Positions 26,116 to 35,004 of a stretch of 64,000 nucleotides of DNA are shown one piece after another. How positions within the stretch are numbered: position 1 is the stretch's first letter; the number at the start of each line of letters is the position of its first letter. The notes under the pieces are model-generated. The model had not been told where the DNA came from, did not search any database, and saw only the letters and a list, made by a program, of their open reading frames with translations. Where the stretch lies: assembly GCA_008933705.1 (NCBI GenBank), contig WBUN01000001.1, forward strand, positions 1-64,000, written 5' to 3'. This stretch comes from Hyphomicrobiaceae bacterium (lineage in GTDB: Bacteria > Pseudomonadota > Alphaproteobacteria > Rhizobiales > Hyphomicrobiaceae). The translations under genes and the position numbers were made by a program.

Positions 26116-28716
26116 ATGGATTTCGGGCACATGCGCTGCGCGCTGAAGCACAACGGGCTCTGTCTGTGCCTATTCCTGCTGGTGCTCATGGCGGGCGAGG
26201 CCGTGCTCGCGCAACAGCCTTCGCGTGAGTTGCAGAATCTCCAGGATGCAACGAGGGATTTCTACAAGGCCGGTGCCCACGCCGAGGCCTTGCAGTTCGC
26301 CGAGCGGGCGCTGCCCCTCGTCATCCGGGAGTACGGACCCGAGCATGAGCAGACCAGCATCCAGCACTACTCGCTGGGCCTGATCAGCGAGGCCGCGGGC
26401 AATCTCGATGCCGCTGGCAGGTACTACGCAGAGTGCCTGCGCATCCGGGAGAAGGTCTACGGACCAGAGAGCGCTGGCGTTGCGGTAGCGCTTGAGGCCC
26501 TGGGCGCCGTGCATGTCAAGACCGGTCGACACGATGCGGCCGAGCCGCTGTTCCGGCGTGCCCTCAAGATCCGGCAGGACCTGGTCGGACGCGACCACGC
26601 CTTCTCGGCGAGTGGCTATTCGAATCTGGGAGACGTAAGTCTGGCGCGCGGCGACTGGGCCGAAGCGCTTGCGTCATACAGAGAGGCCGTTCGCCTCCTG
26701 ACGGGCCAAGACACGTCGCACGTGGTGGTCAAATCGATCGTCGAGGAGGACATCAAGCGGCACCGGGATACGTTCGTCGGCCTTTGCCGGGCGGCTTGGC
26801 AGAGGAGGTCTGTGCCCGGGGCGAATAGTGCGGCGCTCGTGGACGAGACCTTCGGCGCCGCGCAGCTTGCCTGGCAAACCTCGGCGGCAAGTGCCCTGGC
26901 CAAGATGACCACGCGGCTTGGAACCGCCAACACCGATCTCGGACAGAGGATCCGGAGGGTGCAGGATCTATCGGACCGGGTCCTCACTCTCCACAATGAC
27001 GACCAGAAGCTATTGACCGAATGGAGCGCGGTGCAGCGCGCCGATCCGGCCTATAGCACTGCGCTCGACGAGTTCCGCGCGCTCAGCATAGCCCGAGGCC
27101 GGGACAACGCACCGGTTGCCAAGCGCCAGACGCAGCTTGTCCAGCAACTTACGGGTCTGCTTCAGCGCTGCCCGCCTGGACAGAAGAAGGCAGGCTGCGA
27201 GGGCAGCGACAGGGAGCGCGAGACGATCGGCAAGGAGCTGGCGGAGCTTTCCAAGCAGGCGGCGGCGGGCACCGACCGGGTGATGGCCGTGCATCGCCGC
27301 ATGGAGGCGGCTGAAAGGGCATTGCCAGGATATCAGGCCTTCACCGCTCGCCGAACCGCATTGCGCAACGACATCGAGCGCACCGAGCGGGAAGTGAAGG
27401 ACGCACGAGCGCAGATCGTTGCGGCCTATCCTGACTACGTAGCGCTCGCCGAGCCGAAGCCGCTGCCGGTTGTGCAAGCCCAGTCGCTGCTCAATGCCGA
27501 TGAGGTTCTGGCGGTCATCCTGGTTGGCTCTGCCAAGAGCTTCGTATGGGCATTGACGCGCGAGCGGGCGGAGTGGGCCGAGATCGATGCGGGAACAGCG
27601 GTGCTGGCCGGGCACGTGGCGGCTTTGCGCAGCGGCTTGGATCCTCTTGCGCAACAGGATGCTGAGGGCTCCGGGGGCAGCCGCGCCGGCATCGTTGGTG
27701 GTTTCGACATCGGCCGCGCGCATGGGCTCTACAAGCTGGTGTTGGGCCCGGTCGCATCCGTTATCGAGGGCAAGCGGCACCTTATTGTCGTTCCGACGGG
27801 ACCGCTGACGAGCCTGCCGTTCCAAGTGCTGGTGACACGACCGCCGCCGGCAGGCGCGGTTCCTGCCTCACCCGAGGTGCTGCGGGACACGGCTTGGCTC
27901 ATCAAGAGCCACGCTCTGAGCGTGCTGCCGTCCGTGCAATCCCTGAGCGCGTTGCGCAAGCTTGCTCCGGGCGGCCAGGCGCCAAACCCCTTCTTCGGCA
28001 TGGGTGATCCCGTCCTGCAAGGCGGCGATGCGACGGAGCAGCAGCGCAGCGCCCGGCGCGCTCCAAAGACTCCCGCGCGTTTCTATCGCAGCGGGCTGGC
28101 AGATGTGCGCGCGGTGCGCGAGTTGGCACCGCTGCCTGATACCGCCGAGGAGCTGCGAACGATCGGCAAGGTCCTCGGAGCGCCGCCCGACGCCATCAAC
28201 CTGCGCGAGGCGGCCTCTGAGACAAAGGCCAAGACGGCGCCGCTCAACCAATACCGCATCATTCATTTCGCCACGCATGGGCTGGTGGCCGGCGATCTCT
28301 CCGGTCTGGCTGAGCCGGCGCTGGTGCTGACGCCGCCGGCGGTCCCCACGGAAGCGGACGATGGACTGCTGACGTCCTCTGAAATCGCGGCATTGAAGCT
28401 CAATGCGGATTGGGTCGTGCTGTCGGCGTGCAATACCGCGGCGGGCGCCGCCCAAGGCGCCGAGGCGCTCTCTGGATTGGCACGGGCCTTCTTTTATGCA
28501 GGCGCCCGGGCGCTCCTCGTCTCGCACTGGTCGGTGTATTCCGATGCGGCCGTGGAACTGACCACCAGAACCTTTGCGACGCTCGCTGCCACACCCAAGA
28601 TCGGTCGGGCGGAGGCTTTCCGCCGCGCCATGCTCGGGCTGATCGCCGAGGGCAAGCCGCCGTCGCACTGGGCGCCCTTCGTCATTGTCGGCGAAGGAGG
28701 GACACTTGCGCGATAA
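26116..28716 (+). CDS. Secreted TPR-CHAT protease-like protein
   Basis: 866 residues. A hydrophobic signal segment (about 12-32, CLCLFLLVLMAGEAVLA) is followed by tetratricopeptide repeats (about 45-205; HYSLGLISEAAGNLDAAGRYY and GYSNLGDVSLARGDWAEALASYREA). A charged, probably coiled-coil region follows (about 270-440), then a C-terminal CHAT domain (about 560-866). The CHAT caspase-like dyad is visible as H721 (IIHFATHGLVAG) and C772 (VVLSACNTAAG), so the protease is probably active. The end GKPPSHWAPFVIVGEGG is standard for CHAT. CHAT proteins cut partner proteins upon TPR-mediated sensing. It follows the PAAR gene by 3 nt and converges on a Tat-exported protein gene that could be a substrate. 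Confidence 0.88.
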   Translation: MDFGHMRCALKHNGLCLCLFLLVLMAGEAVLAQQPSRELQNLQDATRDFYKAGAHAEALQFAERALPLVIREYGPEHEQTSIQHYSLGLISEAAGNLDAAGRYYAECLRIREKVYGPESAGVAVALEALGAVHVKTGRHDAAEPLFRRALKIRQDLVGRDHAFSASGYSNLGDVSLARGDWAEALASYREAVRLLTGQDTSHVVVKSIVEEDIKRHRDTFVGLCRAAWQRRSVPGANSAALVDETFGAAQLAWQTSAASALAKMTTRLGTANTDLGQRIRRVQDLSDRVLTLHNDDQKLLTEWSAVQRADPAYSTALDEFRALSIARGRDNAPVAKRQTQLVQQLTGLLQRCPPGQKKAGCEGSDRERETIGKELAELSKQAAAGTDRVMAVHRRMEAAERALPGYQAFTARRTALRNDIERTEREVKDARAQIVAAYPDYVALAEPKPLPVVQAQSLLNADEVLAVILVGSAKSFVWALTRERAEWAEIDAGTAVLAGHVAALRSGLDPLAQQDAEGSGGSRAGIVGGFDIGRAHGLYKLVLGPVASVIEGKRHLIVVPTGPLTSLPFQVLVTRPPPAGAVPASPEVLRDTAWLIKSHALSVLPSVQSLSALRKLAPGGQAPNPFFGMGDPVLQGGDATEQQRSARRAPKTPARFYRSGLADVRAVRELAPLPDTAEELRTIGKVLGAPPDAINLREAASETKAKTAPLNQYRIIHFATHGLVAGDLSGLAEPALVLTPPAVPTEADDGLLTSSEIAALKLNADWVVLSACNTAAGAAQGAEALSGLARAFFYAGARALLVSHWSVYSDAAVELTTRTFATLAATPKIGRAEAFRRAMLGLIAEGKPPSHWAPFVIVGEGGTLAR

Positions 28717-28790
28717 GGGGAAGACGCCGCGGGCAGAGGAGCGTGTCTGGCAAGCGGCGCTGGAAGCCGGCAGGCACACGCTGCATGCGC

Positions 28791-30989
28791 TCATCCGCTG
28801 GTCTTTGCCTGACGTGTATGCATGGCGGTTGCGACGTAGCGCACGCAGTTTGTGCGGGCAAGGAACGGCTGCTGCGCCCAGGCTGCGAAACACACGGGAG
28901 CTGCATACTTCATCAGGGTCTGGCGCCAGGGATATTGTCGCTTGGTCGCCTTGCTATAGTAGCGGCGCCAGACGGTGAGGCTGCTCAACTTCTCGTCCGC
29001 CAGCAGCAGGGCTCGGTCCAGGCCTTCCTGCGAGGTGTAGTCGGCGTTGCGCAGAATATCGAGGAAGTCGTCGTAGGCGCGTTGTACCTTGGCCTTGTCC
29101 CAGCTTGTGATGATTTCGAGGAACCCGCCCTTGGCCAGGATGAGCCGTCGCGTTTCCTCGCTGCCGAGCACGCCGAGCAAGGTACCGGTGGCAAGGCGCA
29201 CCGACACGTGTGCCAGTGCGACTTGCCCCTCGGGCGTATCGGGTTTGGCACCGCCACACAGGGCCACGACGGCCTGCTTGACCTGAGTGTTGCCGGTGCG
29301 ATAGGCGTGCACGATGTCCTCGCTGATGACGCGGGCAATGCCCTCGCGCGGCGCATACCGCCGGAGCAGACTCCATGCCAGCGTTGCGACCGTCATGGGG
29401 CGTGCGATCAGCCCTTCCTTCTCGCGCAGGCCGAAGGCCTGCCAGCCCTTCACGTCCTCCGGAATGAACTCCAGGTATATTGCCACGCGGTCCGTGTCGG
29501 CCAGATGCTCGAACTGCTGCTCGCTGATGCCGCCCTTGGTCGGACCGAGCTCTTTGAGATAGTCCCAGCCGATGACGGGAAGCTTGCGGCGTTCCTCGAC
29601 GGATCTGCCCTGGTATCCGGGTGCGGCGTTGAACGTGTCGATCAGCCGTCCAAACGGCGATCTGCCGTAGGTGTTGCGCTTCAGCAGAGCGTAGTCCTGC
29701 GGGCCAAGGTTGGCGATCGTGAACTGTCCTTCGGAACAATAGAACGCGCCATGCCTCTTGAGGAATTGCTCGGTATCCAGCTTGACCATGTTGGCGGCGA
29801 CGCGTTGGGCAGAGCGCCGGTCATAGGCTTCCAGCGGGTTGTAGTAGTACTCGCGGTAGATCGGGTCCTTGTCCTTGTCGACGAACGGGACTGTGAGAGC
29901 CGCACAACAGTCCCACAACTCCGCATTGCGGTAGTAGGCCGCCAGCATGGCGGGCGGAATGGGCTGACGCACGCCGCCTTGATAGTCGATGGCGAACAGG
30001 TGCGCGTTGTACTCCGCGTACTTGGGTTCGGTCAGCTTGCCGTAGTCGGTCGGCCAATCGCTCTTTGAGGTGATGGGGCGCCCATCCTCGTCGAAGCCGG
30101 CGGAGAATCCGCCCGCGTGCCAGCTTCCGCCGACCGAGTCGGCGAGGATCTCCTTCAGCGTGCCGCCTTGCGCATTGGTGGGCGGACTGACGGCGTCCTC
30201 CTTATCCTTGTAGTACTTGAAGTAGGTCATCAGCTTTATGACACGCAGACCTTGCTTTTTGAGATCGTGCACCAGTGCATCGATGTGGCTGTGCTCAATA
30301 CCACCGCCCTCGGAGCTGTAGGCAACGATCCGGTTGCCGACGTTGCCTTCTTCGAGCAGGAACTGATGGGCCGGCGTGATGAGCACCGTCTGCTCGCTGA
30401 GCGCCGCGACGAGAGGCTTGATGGCGGCGCCCGAGGCGCCTGACTGGTCGAGCGCGCTGGCGAGGATCTTGCGCACGGGGATGAAGGCTTTGCCTTCGAA
30501 TATCTGACCGGGCTGCTTGAACAGCCCGACCAGGGGCTTGCCGGCATGGTTCAGCGGCTCATTCTTGAAACGGTTATAGGTCTGATTGAGGGCATCGAGC
30601 TTCAAGCGGGCAGCGGCACTGCCAACCACCTTGCGTACTTCGGGCGATAGTGGGACAGCAGATCCGGACGGCTTGAGGTCGCCAAAGCGGATGCCCGTGC
30701 GGTCGGTCTCGATCGTCACGCCGGATACTGTGACGCGGCCATGGCCTTGTCGGGTGGATCCTAGACTTCCGAACAGCCCTCCTTCCTTCTGCCAATGCTT
30801 CGGCAGATCGAACTTCCAGTCGTCCGGAAGGCCGCCGCCACCGGCGACTTGCATTGCCTTCTTCGCGGCGGCAGGCGCAGCTGTCGCGGCTTTCTTGCGC
30901 GCGCTTTGCTGCGCCACCGCGGAGAAGGGCATCCAGAATGGCGCAGTGCCTACAACGCCGAGCACCTGCAGCACAGAACGCCGCTTCAT
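28791..30989 (-). CDS. Tat-exported protein of unknown function
   Basis: 732 residues. The N-terminus KRRSVLQVLGVVGTAPFWMPFSAVAQQ is a twin-arginine-type signal, followed by an Ala/Lys-rich linker. I recognise no family. Notable parts are PAHQFLLEEGNVGNRIVAYSSEGGGIEHSHIDALVHDLKKQGLRVI (about 190-240) with two histidines, and FYCSEGQFTIANLGPQDYALLKRNTYGRSPFGRLIDTFN. The Cys there, in an F-Y-C-S-E context, recalls NlpC/P60-type peptidases, but this is only a guess. An IYLEFIPEDVKGWQAFG region follows. The ATG at 30989 has GGGGGA upstream. It converges on the secreted TPR-CHAT gene with a 74-bp gap. All three genes of this block appear to be exported. Confidence 0.72.
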   Translation of the reverse strand: MKRRSVLQVLGVVGTAPFWMPFSAVAQQSARKKAATAAPAAAKKAMQVAGGGGLPDDWKFDLPKHWQKEGGLFGSLGSTRQGHGRVTVSGVTIETDRTGIRFGDLKPSGSAVPLSPEVRKVVGSAAARLKLDALNQTYNRFKNEPLNHAGKPLVGLFKQPGQIFEGKAFIPVRKILASALDQSGASGAAIKPLVAALSEQTVLITPAHQFLLEEGNVGNRIVAYSSEGGGIEHSHIDALVHDLKKQGLRVIKLMTYFKYYKDKEDAVSPPTNAQGGTLKEILADSVGGSWHAGGFSAGFDEDGRPITSKSDWPTDYGKLTEPKYAEYNAHLFAIDYQGGVRQPIPPAMLAAYYRNAELWDCCAALTVPFVDKDKDPIYREYYYNPLEAYDRRSAQRVAANMVKLDTEQFLKRHGAFYCSEGQFTIANLGPQDYALLKRNTYGRSPFGRLIDTFNAAPGYQGRSVEERRKLPVIGWDYLKELGPTKGGISEQQFEHLADTDRVAIYLEFIPEDVKGWQAFGLREKEGLIARPMTVATLAWSLLRRYAPREGIARVISEDIVHAYRTGNTQVKQAVVALCGGAKPDTPEGQVALAHVSVRLATGTLLGVLGSEETRRLILAKGGFLEIITSWDKAKVQRAYDDFLDILRNADYTSQEGLDRALLLADEKLSSLTVWRRYYSKATKRQYPWRQTLMKYAAPVCFAAWAQQPFLARTNCVRYVATAMHTRQAKTSG

Positions 30990-31197
30990 GATCGCATTCC
31001 CCCATGCTTGCTGTCTGCGTCCACGACGTTCGTCAAAAATAGCGCCTCTTGTGTGGCTCGGCGAGGGCGGTCGGTCCGCCTTGTCGATTGTTCGCATCGA
31101 CCTGGAGTGCAGCCGCAGACGACGAATCGTGCTGGCTATTTCAATCGCCGAGGCGAGCGCTACAATGGGTGCAGCGAAATTGAGCAAAGAGCAATCG

Positions 31198-31770
31198 ATG
31201 TCCTCAGCAGTCTCCAAGATCAACCCCGACACGAACGTCGCGTTCGCGGCCAACTGGCCGGACGCCGTGCACGATCTGCTCCGGACGATGCAGGTCAGGC
31301 AGGTGGGCATTGTGCCTGACGCCGGTCACGCGCGCCTGATCCGCCTTTTCGAGGAGGACAAGGACGTCAAGGTCGTGCGCCTGACGACGGAGGAGGAGGG
31401 CATCGGGCTGGTCGCCGGCGCGTGGCTCGGCGGCGAGCGCGGCGTGCTGCTGATGCAGAGCAGCGGGGTCGGTAATTGCATCAACATGCTGTCGCTATCG
31501 GTGGTGTGCCACATCCCGTTGCTGATGCTTGTGACGATGCGCGGCGACTGGGGCGAGTTCAATCCCTGGCAGGTGCCGATGGGACAGGCCACGCAAGCCG
31601 CGCTCGAGGCCATGGGCGTCATCGTCTGGCGCGCCGACACAGGTGCCGAGGTGAGAGAGAAGGTCGAAGGTGCTGCCAAGATTGCCTTCAACTCGGGTCG
31701 CCCGGCCGCCGTGCTGATCGGCCAGAACGTGCTCGGCGCCAAGGATTTCAAGGAGCTTGCCAAGAAATGA
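31198..31770 (+). CDS. TPP-dependent decarboxylase, alpha (PYR-domain) subunit
   Basis: 190 residues. It corresponds to the N-terminal PYR domain of thiamine-diphosphate enzymes of the sulfopyruvate/phosphonopyruvate decarboxylase type, here as a separate subunit. LTTEEEGIGLVAGAWLGGERGVLLMQSSGVGNCINMLSL contains the conserved glutamate that activates the cofactor and the usual G-x-G-N-x-x-N region. I chose the ATG at 31198; an in-frame ATG at 31165 with GAGGCGAG upstream is possible. It overlaps the beta subunit (ATGA). The enzyme probably decarboxylates a 2-oxo acid. The next genes (a hydroxyacid dehydrogenase and a D-threonine aldolase-like enzyme) suggest use of a hydroxy-amino acid or sulfonate, but the substrate is not proven. 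Confidence 0.85.
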   Translation: MSSAVSKINPDTNVAFAANWPDAVHDLLRTMQVRQVGIVPDAGHARLIRLFEEDKDVKVVRLTTEEEGIGLVAGAWLGGERGVLLMQSSGVGNCINMLSLSVVCHIPLLMLVTMRGDWGEFNPWQVPMGQATQAALEAMGVIVWRADTGAEVREKVEGAAKIAFNSGRPAAVLIGQNVLGAKDFKELAKK

Positions 31771-32366
31771 TGTCGAAGAACGGACTGCTGCATCGCCGTG
31801 CCGTAGTGGCCGAACTGCTGCGCGAGCGCGGTGATCTTCTTGTGGTTGCAGGGCTTGGCGCGCCGGCGTGGGACATTACGGATGCTGGGGATCATCCGCG
31901 AAACTTTCCTTTGTGGGGCGCCATGGGCGGTGCGGCCATGATTGGCCTCGGACTTGCCCTTGCTCGACCGAAGAATCGCGTATGCGTGATCACCGGCGAC
32001 GGCGAGATGCTGATGGGCATCGGCGCGCTTGCGACCATCGGAGTGCAGCAGCCTAAGAACCTGTCCCTAATCGTTCTCGACAACGAGCGCTACGGCGAGA
32101 CGGGCATGCAGGAGACGCATACGGGCTTCGGCGTCGACCTTGCCGCCATGGCGACCGCCGCCCATTGGCCCAGCTGCCGCAACGTGACGAAACCGGCCGA
32201 GGTGACCGAGCTGCGCCGGCTTGTGCACGAGGGCAAGGGCCCGATCTTCGCCAACGTCAAGATCGACCCGGAACGCCTGCCGCTCGTGCTGCCGCCGAGC
32301 GAGGGCGCCTATCTCAAGAACCGCTTTCGCGAGGCACTGCTTGGACCCGATGCGCATTTCGTCTGA
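31767..32366 (+). CDS. TPP-dependent decarboxylase, beta (PP-domain) subunit
   Basis: 199 residues, the thiamine pyrophosphate-binding half of the split decarboxylase. GDGEMLMGIGALATIGVQQPKNLSLIVLDNERYGETG contains the GDG...N metal/TPP-binding motif. GDHPRNFPLWGAMGGAAMIGLGLALA is the typical entry sequence. It starts at 31767 in an ATGA overlap with the alpha subunit, so the pair is stoichiometrically coupled. Length and order match the ComD/ComE-like or phosphonopyruvate decarboxylase-like pairs. A dehydrogenase gene follows 46 nt downstream. Confidence 0.87.
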   Translation: MMSKNGLLHRRAVVAELLRERGDLLVVAGLGAPAWDITDAGDHPRNFPLWGAMGGAAMIGLGLALARPKNRVCVITGDGEMLMGIGALATIGVQQPKNLSLIVLDNERYGETGMQETHTGFGVDLAAMATAAHWPSCRNVTKPAEVTELRRLVHEGKGPIFANVKIDPERLPLVLPPSEGAYLKNRFREALLGPDAHFV

Positions 32367-32412
32367 GGGCATGGTGGTGAAGGCAGCTTGTTGCAGAAGC
32401 GGCGAGGCGTAG

Positions 32413-33333
32413 ATGGTTGGCGAGATGCAAGGCGGGCAACCGACGATAGGACTCATTGGCCTCGGCAACATGGGCGTGCCCATGAGCGCCTGCCTGCTGC
32501 GGGCAGGGTACCATGTTCTGGGCTACGACATCAGCGCGACGAATGCCGAGCGATTCAGCGCGCAGAAAGGTGCCCGCAGGGCTGCCGGCATCGAGGATGT
32601 CGGGCGGGCCTGTCGCATCATCATCCTGATGCTGCCCGATGGCAACGTGGTGCGCGAAGTGGTGCTGGGCAATGACAGCAAGGGTGGTCTCGCCGCTGTC
32701 TGCGCTGAGGGAACCGTCCTCGTCGACATGAGCTCGTCCGCGCCGACCGGCACACGCGAGCTTGGCGAGGACCTCGCCAAGCGCGGCCTGACGCTGATCG
32801 ATGCGCCGGTCTCAGGCGGTGTCAAACGGGCGGTCAGCGGTACGCTTGCCATCATGGCGGGCGGCGACAAGAGCGCGATCGCGAAGGTGCAGCCGGTTCT
32901 GGAGGCGATGGGCAAGCCCATCGAAACCGGTCCCCTGGGATCAGGGCACGCGATGAAGGCGCTGAACAACTATGTGTCTGCCGCCGGGCTGGTCGCGGCA
33001 TGCGAGGCGCTCGCTGTGGCGGAGCGGTTTGGCATCGAGCCCGACACGATCGTCAAGGTGCTCAACTCTTCGACGGGCAGAAACAACAGCACCGAGAACA
33101 AGCTCAACCAGTTCATCATTTCCCGCACGTTCAACGCGGGCTTCACGGTCGCGCTGATGCGCAAGGACCTGGCAACGGCTGTCGACCTAGCGAAAGCGAC
33201 AAACGCCACCATGCCGTTGGCAGACACTCTTCTCGCCCTGTGGGCCGAGGCAGAGAAGCGGCTTGGCGGTGCGGCGGACCACACGGAGATCCATCGGTTG
33301 GTGGCGGACGGGCAGTCGTCGTCCGAGAAGTAG
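32413..33333 (+). CDS. NAD-binding beta-hydroxyacid dehydrogenase (3-hydroxyisobutyrate/threonate dehydrogenase type)
   Basis: 306 residues. The NAD-binding Rossmann motif GLIGLGNMG is at 13-21, the substrate-binding DAPVSGG at 130-136, and the catalytic lysine is K182 (SGHAMKALNNY). These are family marks of 6-phosphogluconate dehydrogenase-like beta-hydroxyacid dehydrogenases. It most resembles the L-threonate / 2-hydroxy-3-oxopropionate reductase branch. It oxidises a hydroxyacid to an oxo acid with NAD(P)+. It follows the split decarboxylase genes and probably acts in the same catabolic route. Immediately downstream the DNA is scarred by gene remnants. Confidence 0.88.
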   Translation: MVGEMQGGQPTIGLIGLGNMGVPMSACLLRAGYHVLGYDISATNAERFSAQKGARRAAGIEDVGRACRIIILMLPDGNVVREVVLGNDSKGGLAAVCAEGTVLVDMSSSAPTGTRELGEDLAKRGLTLIDAPVSGGVKRAVSGTLAIMAGGDKSAIAKVQPVLEAMGKPIETGPLGSGHAMKALNNYVSAAGLVAACEALAVAERFGIEPDTIVKVLNSSTGRNNSTENKLNQFIISRTFNAGFTVALMRKDLATAVDLAKATNATMPLADTLLALWAEAEKRLGGAADHTEIHRLVADGQSSSEK

Positions 33334-33348
33334 GCCCAGATCGCTGCG

Positions 33349-33485
33349 TCATTCGATGCCGACGCCTGCAGCTTTGAGTACGGGCACCCACTTTACCACC
33401 TCTGTTTCGACATGGGTCCGAAGTGCATCGGGTCCAGAGGACTTTGCATCGGGAACCGAGGCTCCGAGTGCCTGCAGCCGGCCTT
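33349..33485 (-). pseudogene. Remnant of a TctC/Bug solute-binding protein gene (C-terminus only)
   Basis: On the minus strand an open frame reads RLQALGASVPDAKSSGPDAL and continues EVVKWVPVLKAAGVGIE to a stop at 33349-33351. This is the typical C-terminal helix of tripartite tricarboxylate (Bug) receptors: an E-x-x-K-W-x-x-V-x-K-x-A-G ending. Upstream of about 33480 the similarity breaks off and the sequence is that of an HAD gene on the other strand. About 85% of the receptor is missing, so this is a truncated fossil. The call rests on motif recognition of about 45 residues. Confidence 0.6.
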
Positions 33486-33856
33486 TGTCGCTGGCACGGC
33501 ATGTCCTTGATGTCCTTGCCGAGCGAGCGCCCCTCGGCGTGGCGACCAATTGCTCGCAAGCGCTGGGTCTCGCAGCCGTTCAATGCACCGGTGGACGCTT
33601 TGCGGCGGTCGTTACCGCCGAATCCATCGGTTTCTACAAGCCTCGGCCCGAACCCTATCGGGAAGTGATAAGGCAGTTGAACACCGACCCCGCCCGGACG
33701 CTGTTCGTTGCCGGCTCGGCAGCAGATGTGCCGGGCGCGAGAGGTGTCGGAATGCCCGTTTTCTGGCACAACAGAATACAGTTGAAGCCGCTCGACGATG
33801 CCAGGCCGGATTTTGTTGCTGCGTCGCTCGAGCCGTTGCTCGAAATCGTCAGATAG
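33486..33856 (+). pseudogene. Remnant of an HAD-superfamily hydrolase gene (N-terminus missing)
   Basis: Open in one frame and ending LEPLLEIVR. Recognisable are motif II (LGVATNCS), motif III lysine (IGFYKPRPEPY) and motif IV region (LFVAGSAADVPGARGVGM), as in haloacid dehalogenase-type HADs. Motif I with the nucleophilic aspartate is absent: the frame upstream is antisense to the TctC remnant. Motif IV also reads VAGS where VGDS is usual. An open frame extends back to 33263 but its first 70 residues are non-homologous. I read this as a gene truncated at its 5' end by a rearrangement. Confidence 0.62.
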
Positions 33857-33873
33857 GCAAGCGGACGCACCGT

Positions 33874-35004
33874 ATGCGCATCACCGACCTCGAAACGCCG
33901 AGACTACTGTTGGATCTGGACCGCCTGGAGCGCAATACGGCGGCTATGCGGGCGCACTGCCGCAGCAAGAGTGTCGCGCTGCGGCCGCATGTGAAGACGG
34001 CCAAGTCGCTCGATGTGACACTGCTCGCCACCGGCGGCGAGCCGCTCGGCATCACCGTCTCGACGCTGAAGGAAGCCGACTACTTCGCGCGCGCAGGCTA
34101 TGGCGATATCCTCTACGCCGTCGGCATCGTGCCGCGAAAGCTGGCGCACGCCGCGCGCATTGTGCGCGAGACGGGTGTCGATCTCGTTCTGGTGACGGAT
34201 GCTCTGTCGGTGGCATTGGCGGCGGGCGAGTTCGCAGCGCGTGAAGGACTGCGGCTATCGTTCGTTGTGGAGATCGACAGCGGCGAGCATCGATCAGGCC
34301 TTCTGCCGGATGCTCCCGCCATGATCGAACTCGCCCGCGCCATTCACCAGCATCCGCGCCTGGCACTGCGCGGGGTGATGACGCATGCCGGACATTCCTA
34401 CGCAACGGACGACCCTGCGGGAATCAGGAAGGTAGCCCGTCTGGAGTGTGAGGCTGCGCGCGCCGCCGCCGAGAAGCTGCGTGGTGCGGGCATGCCGTGC
34501 GATATCGTGAGCGTCGGCTCGACGCCGACCGTGCTGCTTGCAGAGAGCTTTGACGGCATCACCGAGGTGCGGTGCGGCATATACATGTTCTGGGATCTGT
34601 CGCAGCTCTCGCGGAAAGTGTGCAAGGAGAGCGATCTGGCAGCGTCGGTGCTCGCGAGCGTCATTGGTCACAATCGCACAGCAGGTGCCCTCATCCTGGA
34701 TGCGGGAGCGCTGGCCTTGTCGAAGGATTTGGGTGCCAATGCGTTCATGCCGGGCACCGGCTATGGTTTGCTTTGCGATCCATTCACCATGGAGCGTCTG
34801 GGAGACTTGGCAGTTACCATTGTGCATCAGGAGCACGGCACCGTTCCCGTCAAGGACGAGGCTTGGTATGAGCGCCTGCCCGTGGGCAGTCTCGTGCGTG
34901 TTCTCCCAAATCATGCCTGCATCACGTGTGCCGCCTACGACAGCTACGACGTCGTAAGGGGCGGCGAGGTGATCGGCAGCTGGTCGAGGATCAACGGATG
35001 GTGA
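33874..35004 (+). CDS. PLP-dependent D-threonine aldolase / D-serine dehydratase-like enzyme
   Basis: 376 residues, with the fold of alanine racemase N-terminal domain plus DSD C-terminal domain. K41 in LRPHVKTAKS should carry the pyridoxal phosphate. The GVMTHAGHSYAT motif and the SVGSTPT phosphate-binding loop are present. H347 and C349 in PNHACITC fit the zinc site of eukaryotic-type D-serine dehydratase and D-threonine aldolase. It would cleave or dehydrate a D-beta-hydroxy amino acid, producing glycine plus an aldehyde or an oxo acid. That fits the neighbouring oxo-acid decarboxylase and hydroxyacid dehydrogenase. I chose the ATG at 33874 because the family N-terminus starts there. Confidence 0.87.
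   Translation: MRITDLETPRLLLDLDRLERNTAAMRAHCRSKSVALRPHVKTAKSLDVTLLATGGEPLGITVSTLKEADYFARAGYGDILYAVGIVPRKLAHAARIVRETGVDLVLVTDALSVALAAGEFAAREGLRLSFVVEIDSGEHRSGLLPDAPAMIELARAIHQHPRLALRGVMTHAGHSYATDDPAGIRKVARLECEAARAAAEKLRGAGMPCDIVSVGSTPTVLLAESFDGITEVRCGIYMFWDLSQLSRKVCKESDLAASVLASVIGHNRTAGALILDAGALALSKDLGANAFMPGTGYGLLCDPFTMERLGDLAVTIVHQEHGTVPVKDEAWYERLPVGSLVRVLPNHACITCAAYDSYDVVRGGEVIGSWSRINGW

Noticed and set aside
33263..33485. Open extension upstream of the HAD remnant
   Set aside because: Residues before about 33486 show no HAD motif I and overlap the TctC remnant read on the other strand, so the extension is not a real N-terminus.
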